A stretch of 64,000 nt of DNA from assembly GCA_022432975.1 (NCBI GenBank), contig CM039509.1:25017432-25081431 (forward strand), given 5' to 3'. A model generated the notes under the pieces. That model saw nothing but the letters and a program-made list of their open reading frames with translations, was not told where the DNA came from and searched no databases. Source of the DNA: Begonia masoniana (taxonomy: Eukaryota; Streptophyta; Magnoliopsida; Cucurbitales; Begoniaceae). This document shows, piece after piece, positions 54,736 to 64,000 of this stretch. Made by a program: the position numbers and the translations under genes. Position 1 is the first letter of the stretch, and every line of letters begins with the position of its first letter.

Positions 54736-55299
54736 TTCTCCCCCCCTTTTCTTTTCCTCTTCTCTCCAACGCCCTGCACTTCACCTTCTTAACATCACAA
54801 AACACACTACAACTTCTCCTCAATAATCATTCTTCTATCCAAACATCACCCAAATAAACAACTCAAGGTCATACATGAAAACATACTAAAATTTCATGGA
54901 AACGGACTGCGTAGAACGCCCTAAAACCGTGCACGTCCATACAGTCATAAATCACCTAAAATCATCAAACATTACTCAAACCAACCCTCAAGACAAACAT
55001 TAATGATAAAAGTAGAATTTCCTTAAAACATCTCCAAAACGAACACGTCATCAAAACATTCGAAACGACTCATCTCCAAACCGACGTTCTCTATACAATT
55101 TCCAAATATCAAACTTCTCCACATATCCTAAAATCCCTCACATTTTTAACATTAAAACTAGTTCACATTAATTACCCAAAATCGCTCGGAGCACAACCGT
55201 AGTCGTCGAACCTCGCCAAAACACACCCCGTCGCCACGAGCCTTCCGTCAACCACCTATTCTTGTCATCGAGAGGAACTCTCACGTTCACACCTGTCAC

Positions 55300-55952
55300 C
55301 TACATCATACAACATATACATTAAGCCTAATGCTTAGTAAGGGGATGCACTATATGAATTTAAAACATTTTACTTAACATATGCAGTTTCTACAGTTTCA
55401 TCATACATAATCCTTTCCTTTCGTTTCATCGTTCATATTCATTTCATTTCGTTTCATCGTACATACATGTAATCCTCTACCAATGGAGGGCGGATTAGTT
55501 TCTCCATCTCTAGACGTTCCACAACTTCATCTGAAGGGTGAACCACTTCCTTCAGACGTTCTATATTTTCTGGACGTTCCACAATTTACATCTGAAGGGT
55601 GAACCACTTCCCTCAGACACTTTACATTTTCCTTTAACATCGTTGTCGTTTCTACGTTCAAATCGTGAAAACATATGCTAAAACATTTTCGTACGTTTTC
55701 TAAAACATGATGCATGAGGAAATCTACGTACAACATATCATCAAAACATATCATCAAAACATATCATCAAGCAATTCACAACGTACATGGACATAGACTA
55801 TTCTTAACGAACTTCACGAACAACTAATAACTAACATCCTAGGCTACCCGACTCATTAAACCCCACAATCAGAAAATAATCATAAAAAACAACAAAACCT
55901 AACGTTGACACGATGTAGGGCCTTAAGGGCCGGAAACCTAGCACCCACTTAC
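55300..55952 (-). other. Candidate GT-AG intron in solo LTR gamma
   Basis: Minus-strand donor CCAG/GTAAGTGGG (GT at 55952-55951), block CTTACTAAGCATTAGG near 55324-55340, acceptor ATGATGTAG/GTGAC ending at 55300. 653 nt, including a 60-bp tandem duplication at 55513-55632. Confidence 0.45.
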
Positions 55953-56958
55953 CTGGCGTCCGTAGCTAGCCGAGCACCGTCCAAAAGTCGTCTCCACCTA
56001 AAGCATTTCACAATTAGAGGCATTAAAATCGATCTTAATTAAACGAATTCTAAACTTAAACTAAGTCTCTAGCCAAAACAATTTCTCCTAAAACTTCTAT
56101 TTTCTCCATTTAGGCATTTCGTCGAGCACGTGGTGCTCACAAAATACCAAACTCCATTAATGGAGATTTTACAATCTTCAACAACCAAAAATCTAACCTA
56201 AATCCGTCAACAACTGCAATCTCGCATAACTATTGTCAATAGTCGTAAATAGATAGTCAAAGGGAACTAATTTAAACATTCTAACGATTTCTAACCATAA
56301 TCGAAGATTTCTAACAAAACCCTAAATCGATAAACCTAATGAATAACAACCCTAAATCGAAAACTAAACGTGTATAGAGCTTAGGGCTTACCTAGAGGAT
56401 TGAATGGAGAAGAGAAATCGGAAGAAGAATTGTTGTTGAATCGCCGGCGTGAGAGGAGTCGTCGCGAGAGAAGGGAGCGCCAGAGAGAGGGAGAGGGAGG
56501 AGAAGATGAGAGGGGGAGGGAGGGTTTGCTGGTAGTAAATCGTGAAGGGGAGAGGGGTGAGGGAGAGTTTAATGTAAATTTACAATTGTTTTATTCTAAT
56601 TACCATTTTGCCCCTCACTCAAACTTTCTTTCAATTTCGTTATTTAACCTATCGATTTGGTTTCTCTGAAACTCTCTTATTCCTCCAAATATTCCAACTT
56701 ATTCATAGGGTTCTAACGAAACTCTCCGTTCGCAAAATGGACATAATTTACTATTTTTACGACTTAAAACACTATAGGCGGAAAACCGTAATTCGGCGTT
56801 ACACTATCGATTGGATTTCTAGAAATTTACTTATTCTTCTAAAAATCCCCATAAATCCTTAGGGTCCTAATAAAACCTCCCGCTCACCAAAACGGACCTA
56901 ATTTACTTATTTACAAAAATACCCGTGGAGCGGAAACCCGAAAAACTCGGGTGTTACA

Positions 56959-58039
56959 ATTAGTAGAAAAATTTAGCTTGCAAACCATTAAGAATTCTAG
57001 GCCATACAAGCTAAAATGGTTGAGTGATTGTGGAGAAGTGAAAGTGACTAAGTAAGCGAAGGTTTGAATCACAATTGGTAAGTACAAAAATGAGGTTCTT
57101 TGTGATGTAGTACCCATGTAAGCTCTTTTTGGGGAGACCATGGCAATTCGATAGAAACATCAAGCACAATAGTTTCAAGAATGAGTACTCCTTTGATCAA
57201 AATGATAGGAAGATAATTCTAAAACCACTAAAACTGTGGGAGGTTAGTGAGGATCAAGATATAATTGCAAAAGAATTCAAAAAGAGAGAAAAGTCATTGA
57301 GTGAGCAAAAACATGAAAAAGAAGAGAGTAGAATGAGTGAAAAGAGGAGTGAAAGAGAGAAACAAAAGGAGAGTGGGAAAATAAGTGGAATGACAAAAAA
57401 AAGTGAGGTTACAAGTGTGATGATAGTGAGCCAAGAAGTCATTGTATTGTTGTACAAAGATATTTATCTTGTTCCTAATGAACTAACTCAATCTCTTCCA
57501 AGTGTTGTTTCTTCTCTTTTGCAGGAATTTGAAGATGTGTTTCCCAAAGAATTACCGAGAGGGTTACCTCCTTTGAGAGGGATTAAACATCAAATAAATT
57601 TCATTCCAGGAGAATCAATTCCTAATCATCCGGCATATCGAGATAATCCCGAAGAAACCAAGGAAATCCAAAGGCAAATGAATGAACTAGTGGAGAAGGG
57701 ATTTGTAAAGGAAAGCCTTAGTCCATGCTCAGTTTCCGTCATCTTAGTTCTGAAAAAATATGGAACTTGGCGAATGTGTGTTGATTGTCGAGCTATCAAT
57801 AAGATCACGGTAAAGTATCGATACCCTATTCCTAGATTTGATGATATGCTTGATGAGTTACATGGTGCATGCTTATTTTTGAAAATTGATCTAAAGAATT
57901 GATATTATCAAATTCGCATGAAAGAGAGAGATGAATGGAAAACCACCTTTAAAACAAAATATGGTCTTTATGAGTAGTTAGTAATGCCACTTTGTTTGTC
58001 TAATGCACCAAGTACTTTTAGAGATTGATAAATCATATG
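56959..58039 (+). pseudogene. Gypsy relic E, part 2: protease end and RT
   Basis: Protease tail and linker are degraded to about 57125. An open frame of 257 residues (57129-57902) then begins in the HDGR-like region (GRPWQFDRN), passes a Lys/Glu-rich linker and enters RT: LQEFEDVFPKELPRGLPPLRG, ELVEKGFVKESLSPCSV, WRMCVDCRAINKITVKYRYPIPR. After a stop at 57900-57902 RT continues to YGLYE, TAG (57975-57977) for Trp, LVMPLCLSNAPSTFRD, where Copia-2 is inserted. RT active site and everything downstream are outside the window or lost. Confidence 0.85.
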
Positions 58040-59527
58040 TGTAGGATTGTATTGTCTAAGAGGGGGGTGAATTAGGCTTTTAAAATTTGTTTTCTTAATC
58101 TAATCGGTTTTTCTCTTGTATTCAACTTCTAAGTTAACAGCAGACAATCAAGTAAAATAAATTGAGAGAGAGAAATTGACACCGTGATTTTTAACGTGGT
58201 TCGGCCAAACTTCCTACGTCCACGCTCCAAGGCTCCCCCTTGAAGATTCTTTCCTTCTCCTCACGAGAAAACAAGATCGAACTGCCAGGCGTCGATCTAC
58301 TGCCTTTTACAACTCAGGATTACTCTTCACAGGTGTTAATCTAATGCCTTTACAGTTTGACAGAATGGATAAAGACTTACAGCACAGACTACACTCTCAC
58401 AAATATCAAATCTCAAGTTAAATTGATGAGAGTGTAGGAAGACTAACAGAGTATCACGAAGTCTTTTTGCGTATTAGGGTTCGGAAAGAAATTCAGCAAA
58501 AGTTCTTCTTCTGAGCTTCTTTCTTCACTTTTATACTTTGTCTGTTATCGGCTCTAATTCTTGAATGCTCCTTAGCTGAATATGGAAATTTATGACCGTT
58601 GGAGAAGCATCCGTACATAGAAAGCTAGTCGTTGCGTTCTGAAGTCACTTTCGTTCTTCGCCATTAATGATCTGGAATTAGGGCTCTGGATGAGTATCGC
58701 TATCGCTTCGCGGTCTATTTAAATTTCTGGCAGAAGATACTGTTCACCGATTGATGTGCCTTTGAAGACCAGTGGTGGATGTTGTCTTTGAAACTCCAGC
58801 GGTGGATGTCTTCAGAAGTTACTGTTCAGCGGTTGAAGTCTCCTTTGAAATTTCAGCGGTGGATGTCTTCAGAAATTTCAGCGGTGGATGTTAAACTTTT
58901 TCGTTTTGCTAGCGGTGGATGTTGCCTTGTCGTTTTGCTAGCGATATAAGTAACCTTAGGAAGACTGGCAGCGGTGGATTTAGATTTTGTCGTTTAGCTA
59001 GCAGTGGATGTGGCCTTTGAACAACCAGCGGTGGATATGGTTTTTGTCGTTTAGCTATCGGTAGATGTAGCCTTTGGAAGACTTTATCGTTTAGCCAGCG
59101 GTGGATGTGGCCTTTGAATGCCAGCGGTGGATGTGGCCTTTGAACAACCAGCGGTGGATGTGGTTTTTGTCGTTTAGCTATCGGTGGATGTTGCCTTTGG
59201 AAGGCTTTGTCGTTTAGCTATCGGTGGATGTAACTTTGGAAGACTTTGTCGTTTAGCTATCGGTGGAAGTCTTTTCTTCTACATCGGTGGATATGCATTT
59301 TAGTCATGTTTTGCTATCACACCCTGAACACTTAACAGATTTATTAAACAACTAAAATACCTTTTTCAAAGAGCATTTCCATTGAAAATTTAGAGACATA
59401 TATATGGAGGACAATATTTAATTTATAATCAATTTATTAATATCATATATTTAATTCAATCAAATTACACTTCTTAAAAACACATCATCGAAAACATCGT
59501 TAGACTTAAACTTTATTTAAGTCAACA
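58040..59527 (-). repeat. Copia-2 3' LTR
   Basis: 1488 bp. Plus strand TGTAGGATTGTATTGTC to TTAAGTCAACA, the reverse complement of the Copia-1 LTR pattern. Contains a cluster of ATCGGTGGATG and AGCGGTGGATG words (58740-59300). Confidence 0.9.
58740..59300 (-). repeat. CATCCACCGCT/CATCCACCGAT word cluster in Copia-2 LTR
   Basis: About 18 words at 25-40 bp spacing, many followed (minus strand) by AGCTAAACGAC. Corresponds in position to the 2925-3425 cluster of Copia-1, with the middle bases changed from CTGCC to CCACC. Confidence 0.85.
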
Positions 59528-59541
59528 ATCTCCCCCTTTTT
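59528..59541 (-). other. Polypurine tract of Copia-2
   Basis: Minus strand AAAAAGGGGGAGAT immediately before the LTR, the same tract as in Copia-1 (11530-11542). The extra upstream tracts of Copia-1 are missing here. Confidence 0.8.
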
Positions 59542-59570
59542 GATGATGACAAACTATGAGTATAAATTGA

Positions 59571-60368
59571 TTAATCATCTTCCTCTGGAAATTCAACTTT
59601 CAACTTCTCGAAAATTTTCATGAGAAGTAGATTATAGGGAAGCGATGTAGTCCTAGTGGAGACACTCTGAATCATCCTTCTCAACACAATGAAACCCATA
59701 TTGAAGGGGGGCCGTTGGTAGAGTGCAAAAAGGACAAATAATTTCATGCCACTCACATCATCATAGTGACCACCCTTAGGAATGATATTGTACTCAATCA
59801 TCTGGTGAAAGAGCCGAGCCCTGATGTTGAGATGCTTGCTCTTTAAGGGATTAGGGATGAGATTTGGGTCTAGAGCAATTGACTTAAAAACAGATGACCC
59901 TCAGGAGAGTTAAGAAGTGGGGGCTCAGTCCCTGTCTCATAGAACTTGACATGATTATCCAAATGAGGGCTCTCCAGAAGCTCATTAATAGATTGAGATG
60001 TTATAACTATGTGTTTTCCATACACATAGCTCGAAATAGTAGAGAAGTCAAAAGGGTAGCTAAGATTGACATAAAACATTTTGATCGCAACGGGGTAATA
60101 GAATGATTCAACATCAAATAATCCCAATAAACCAAGACCTTTCAAGGGTTCAACTAAATCCAAGCCTTCTAAATCCTCAAAGATAATACCACGACTTGGA
60201 ATAAGGGTTTTAAGCTTAAAATCGTCATGATACCTCTCTTCGGCAACACGACTGAGGAAGTAGAGAGATGGCCACTGAGTCGCACGAGAAAGCTCTCTTG
60301 GCTGATTGAACAGAAGTTTTGGTCTTCTTCTTGGCTGGTTCTGGAACTGCTCTAGATGAAGATGCCAT
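59571..60368 (-). pseudogene. Copia-2 extra ORF, N-terminal half only
   Basis: Begins MASSSRAVPEPAKKKTK at 60368. After frameshifts it continues MDLVEPLKGLGLLGLFDVES, FYYPVAIKMFYVNLSYPF and MIEYNIIPKGGHYDDVSGMK, ending FPEEDD at 59571. It aligns along its length with the ORF at 9162-10223. The Pro-rich/coiled-coil half and the upstream purine tracts present in Copia-1 (about 9955-11500) are deleted as one block. Confidence 0.75.
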
Positions 60369-60519
60369 TGAGTCGGGTGAAGAACTTTCTGAGCGAGAAA
60401 CTCGAAGGAGAGGAAATAGGGCAGGAGCTATTGAAAGAACGCGAAAAGATGAAACGTCGGAAGCAAAGAGGTTCAAATGCTCTAAGGTTTGCCCGATTAT
60501 TATAATATATACTTGAAAA

Positions 60520-60670
60520 TAATATCGCCCGATGGTGACTCGTGTCACCAGATAGATGCATACATCTTCCGATGCATAGTTGATGATGTACATCTTCCGA
60601 CGGAAAGTGGATGATGCATATCTTCCGACGCACAGTGGATGATACACATCTTCCGACGGAAAATGAATTC
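60520..60670 (-). repeat. CATCTTCCGACG word cluster between pol and extra ORF (Copia-2)
   Basis: Several words on both strands (catcttccgatg, atcttccgacgg, agtggatgat). Occupies the same place as the 8880-8985 cluster in Copia-1. Confidence 0.75.
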
Positions 60671-60710
60671 CTATTGCATTGAAAGTCTTAAACAGGGAGG
60701 AAAAAGAACC

Positions 60711-62488
60711 TTAATTTTTCTCACACTTAATGAGCCCTAACCTTATTCTAATATTACAGAAGGTTTTCTCATCCAAATGTTTTGTAAATATATCAGCTAA
60801 TTGGTCAACAGAATTGACAAATTCTAATGAAATATCACCTCTTTGAACATGATCACTGATGAAGTGATACCTAATCTCGATGTGCTTTGTTCTAGAATGC
60901 TGGATGGGATTCTTGGAAATATTTATGGCACTGGTGTTGTCACACCGAATAGGAATCCTATCATAGAAAATATTGTAATCTTCTAGAGTTTGCTTCATCT
61001 AAAGCATTTGTGCACAACAACTGCCAGCAGCAATATATTCACTTTCAGCCGTTGAAAGTGCAACAGAATTTTGCTTCTTGGAGTACCAGGAAACTAGAGA
61101 TTCACCAAGGAATTGACATGTTCCACTGGTGCTTTTCCTATCAACTAGACTTCCAGCATAATCTGAGTCTGAATATCCTATCAGATCAAAAGAGGTACCC
61201 GAATCCTAGATCATGAGTTCCACTCAAATATTTGAATATTCTCTTGACTACATTTAAGTGGGATTCCTTAGGAGTAGCTTGGAACCTAGCACAGAGACAA
61301 ACACTAAAGAGGATATCTGACCTACTAGCTATCTGATATAACAGAGATCCAATCATACCACGATATTTTTTAATATCAACACTTATTCCGTTTTCATCTT
61401 TGTCCAATTTGGTAGTAGTATTCATGGGAGTTCTAGAGGACTAGAAGATTCTAATCCAAATCTTTTCAAGAGGTCTTTGATGTATTTTTCTTGGAAGAAG
61501 AAAATACCATCGGATTTTTGGCTAATTTGGAATCCTAAGAAGAATTTTAACTCCCCCATCATACTCATTTCAAATTCACTTTGCATTAGGGAAGAAAATT
61601 CATCACACATAGAGACATTAGTTGACCCAAAAATAATGTCATCGACATAGATTTGAACTAACAGAATATTTTTATCCTTTCGCATGGTAAACAGAGTTGA
61701 ATCGGTGTTACCCTTTTTGAACTTCCTTTCCTCAAAGAAATTCTTCAATCTATCATACTAAGCTCTACGAGCCTGTTTAAGTCCATAGAGAGCTTTCCTA
61801 AGTTTGTAAACATGGTCAAGTTTTTCATAGTTTTCAAATCCTAAGGGCTACTCTACATAAACTTCTTCCATGATATAACCATTTAAAAAAACACTCTTTT
61901 CATCCATTTGAAAGAGTGTGAAGTTTTTGTAGCAAACATATGCTAAGAGCATCCTAATAGACTCTAATCTAGCTACTGGTGCAAATGTTTCCTCAAAATC
62001 TATTCATTCTTCTTGATTGTAACCTTTAGCAACTAATCTGGCTTTATTTCTAATAACTATGCCACTTTCATCCATCTTGTTCTTAAACACCCATTTTGTT
62101 CTTATAATTGGATGATCAACTAGTTTTGGAACAAGTTCCCAAACATTGTTCCTTTCAAATTGATTTAGCTCTTCCTGCATAGCCACAATCCAGTTTTCAT
62201 CCTGCTCTGCTTCCTCGAATTTCTTAGGTTCAACTTGTGAATAAATGTCACATTGGCACAGAGATTCCTAAGAGAGGATCTAGTCTTCACTCCTAATGAA
62301 GGATCGCCTAAAACTTCATCTAAAGGATGATTTCTTATATATTTCCAGTCTCGAGGCAGAGCATCAATTTCATCTTTGGCAAGAACAATTTCTAGAGGGT
62401 TTTCTCCTAGAAGGGTATCAGTAGGCTTATCTAAGGAAATGGAATCTAGATATTTATCTAAAGTATCATCCTCATCCACATTGATTGT
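60711..62488 (-). pseudogene. pol: Copia-2 pol fragment: RT and RNase H
   Basis: From high to low coordinates: INVDEDDTLDKYLDSISL, DWKYIRNHPLDEVLGD, a frameshift, AMQEELNQFERNNVWELVP and [13 protein letters not shown] near 62010-62180. RT is partly unreadable around 61760-62000, then [15 protein letters not shown] and [11 protein letters not shown] near 61640, FFLGFQISQ, GMIGSLLYQIASRSDILFSV. RNase H reads through 61000-61190 with ESEYIAAG-like and TKHIEIRYHFISDH blocks, ending LGLIKCEKN at 60711. Closely related to Copia-1 pol. Confidence 0.85.
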
Positions 62489-64000
62489 GTAACATCCGGG
62501 TTTTTTTTAAGGAAAATTGGAGACAAAATAAAGGAATAATAAAATAGTCGTTTTAATTAATTTAAAAGAGAAGGGAATAAATTGGGTAAACTAATTGATT
62601 AATTAATTGGTGTTCGAATATTCTAATTGGAGAACTTAAACCGTGTATAGTGTGAGGTCAGTTTACGGAAATTTATAATTTCAAAACGATTTATCGAGAG
62701 TTCGAAATGGTCGAAAGTACGGGAGGGCTGATTAGTAAATGTTGGTTTATTAAGATTATTATTATTAATTAATTATTTAAAAAAAAAATAAAATAAAATT
62801 TAAATTAAACAACAGAATGACCGAAGCCATTCTGCTGTTTGCTACCCGAGCCCCGCGAGCGAAGAACGACGAACAGGGGAGGGAGAGCTCAGGCGACGAT
62901 CGACGGACCGACCACCGGCGAGCTTCGAGGTTTTCCGACCAGACAACTACGGCGAGCCATTTCCGGCAGTCTTCGTGCACAGGACCGACGGGTAAGCCCT
63001 ATTTTTCGCCCTGTTTTGACTCTGTTAGAGGCCGAGGGTGAGGAGCTCGTTTGAGCTCTGATTGCTGGCGGCTTTTGGCCGTTCTTGGCATCGAATGGCT
63101 GGGTTTATGGTCAGCTTTCATCGCCTGGCCGTGAGGAGCCCGAATTGGGCGAAATTCAGAAAGCCCTCTTTAGGGAATTTCGGGTTTTGCTTGAAATCTC
63201 GGGATTTTTGGTTAGTCTATGCTAATTGAGGGTATAGGAGATTGACTGATGTGGAATTGGAGGAGAATTGATGAAAAATCAAAATGGGGAAATTTTTTGG
63301 GTGAAGGGCAGATTCGGGTTTTTGTTATTTTGACCTAGTTAGGGTTGTTTGTTTTCAAATTCATTTTGGCAGGTTAAAATAGGTTATTAGAGGAGTGCGT
63401 GGCCGCTGGAATCGTTCGATTCCGATAACCGACGCAAAAGTTATGCACGTTTGAGGTTTCGGGTCGGTTTTTACCGAACCCAAATTAGTGGCCCATTTAG
63501 TTAGATTTTAGTTGGATTAGACTAAAAATAGTAGTTTGAGAGTAATTGGTGAATGTAGACTTAATTTTAATAGAGTTGAAGTTGGACGGTAAAATTTACA
63601 TAAAATCGGGTTTTGTGTTTTGGTGAGAGAAAGGAGTTTGAAGTATGGTTAGTTTTAGTTTAGAAATTTATGAGTGAATTGCTAAGTTATTTTCTATAAT
63701 TGATAGGTTATCGGACGAGTGAATTGATCGTTAGAGGTGAGCACCGTAAAGCCGAGCAGTCAGGTAAGTAGGGGACGTTTGTTTTGCCTTCGGGCCTACA
63801 CCACGGAACGGTAGGATTTATTTGTTTGTTGTTTGGCCGTCTTCCTTGTTGGTTATTTGTTGTTGATGTTTGGTTGTCTTCGTTGTTGGTCAAGCATTGT
63901 TGATGGTTGATTGCTTTACTTTGTTCTGGTCTGGTTAAGTATTTGTGAGTTGGCTGCTTTGTTTTGTTTAACTGGTGAGTTGGCCGCTTTACTTTGTTTG
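62489..64000 (+). repeat. LTR delta (chromovirus type), runs off the window
   Basis: Begins TGTAACATCCGGG after GATTG (62484-62488), a possible target duplication inside Copia-2 pol. Orientation is plus, opposite to alpha, beta and gamma: the donor CAG/GTAAGT is on the plus strand at 63761-63769, followed by TTGCCTTCGGGCCTACACC as in the reverse complement of the Tekay-like LTR block at 42030-42050. No acceptor or LTR end within the window. Solo or full element cannot be told. Short frames at 62817-63054 are not supported as genes. Confidence 0.75.
63761..63769 (+). promoter_or_regulatory. Candidate splice donor in LTR delta
   Basis: CAGGTAAGT, a perfect U1 snRNA complement, at the place corresponding to the donors in LTRs alpha, beta, gamma and the Tekay-like LTRs. 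The acceptor would lie beyond the window. Confidence 0.45.

Larger units (their letters stand above)
54294..56958 (-). repeat. Solo LTR gamma (chromovirus type)
   Basis: 2665 bp from TGTCACGACCC to GGTGTTACA with target duplication ATTAG (54289-54293 and 56959-56963). Same internal signals as alpha and beta, including GAGCAC-GTG-GTGCTC near 56125-56140 and the candidate intron. It lacks the CATCTRCCGAT word and instead has GGCGATCAGTCGCC-type inverted words (54520-54735). A purine-rich segment at 56400-56560 on the plus strand yields an Arg/Glu-rich open frame that is not a gene. Confidence 0.9.
58040..62488 (-). mobile_element. Copia-2, Sirevirus-like element, 3' part
   Basis: Minus-strand relative of Copia-1: 3' LTR 58040-59527, polypurine tract, shortened extra ORF, RNase H and RT. 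Its 5' part is separated by LTR delta and lies beyond the window, so the target duplication (ATATG at 58035-58039 on this side) cannot be confirmed. LTR sequence is related to but clearly diverged from Copia-1. Confidence 0.9.

Noticed and set aside
54483..54857. Overlapping short frames on both strands
   Set aside because: Result from the GC-rich inverted words in LTR gamma; no shared start, no known motif.
56400..56669. Arg/Glu-rich 89-codon frame
   Set aside because: Purine-rich stretch of the LTR gamma first exon/leader region read antisense to the LTR; no homologous frame in other LTRs.
62817..63054. Arg-rich frames near the right edge
   Set aside because: Two overlapping phases in GC-rich LTR delta sequence, neither with a recognisable domain.

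Overview
The window is plant nuclear DNA, almost certainly from a eudicot, and consists of nested LTR retrotransposons. I found no host protein gene, no tRNA or rRNA gene in use, and no CRISPR array. The evidence for a plant is the set of element types: a Sirevirus-like Ty1/Copia element, an Athila-like Ty3/Gypsy element with a tRNA-Asp primer site, Tekay/Del-like chromoviruses ending in a chromodomain, and two copies of a Cassandra-type TRIM carrying a 5S rRNA-derived module. The species cannot be read from the sequence. The density and nesting suggest pericentromeric or other heterochromatin (inference).

Layout from left to right. 1-957: minus-strand Gypsy RT/RNase H fragment. 958-1439: truncated Cassandra TRIM. 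1440-28355: an old plus-strand Gypsy relic (A) in three pieces. It is split by Copia-1 (2718-22733, TSD TTAAG), whose 3' LTR is itself split by an intact Athila-like element (12639-22455, TSD ACGCC), and by solo LTR alpha (24851-27668, TSD ATATG), which contains a solo Cassandra LTR. 29541-36928: a degenerate minus-strand Athila-like relic (B) split by solo LTR beta (33400-35451, TSD TAAAC). 38843-58039: two plus-strand Gypsy relics (D and E) joined through one LTR (51449-51928). D is split by an Athila-type solo LTR (39104-50294, TSD CCTAT), which is split by a complete Tekay-like element (39434-49541, TSD ATCAA). E is split by solo LTR gamma (54294-56958, TSD ATTAG). 58040-62488: a second Sirevirus-like element (Copia-2, minus strand), cut by LTR delta, which runs off the right edge.

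Two reading frames look fully intact: the 1815-residue gag-pol of the Athila-like element and the 1508-residue gag-pol-chromodomain of the Tekay-like element. Everything else is broken to some degree. Both Copia elements carry an extra 3' ORF unrelated to gag or pol.

The most interesting signals are non-coding. (1) A short word of the form CATCTRCCGATRG recurs in dense clusters in LTRs and untranslated regions of otherwise unrelated Copia and Gypsy families. (2) Five divergent Gypsy LTRs share a perfect CAG/GTAAGT donor; in the four that are complete it is followed by a CTTACTAAGCATTAGG-like block and a TGATGTAG/G acceptor, which suggests a conserved intron inside the LTR. (3) A 39-bp array of 25.7 apparently identical units lies in only one of the two LTRs of the Tekay-like element. 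(4) A 17-bp array of 53 apparently identical units, each with a TTCnnGAA heat-shock-type core, lies in the leader of relic E.
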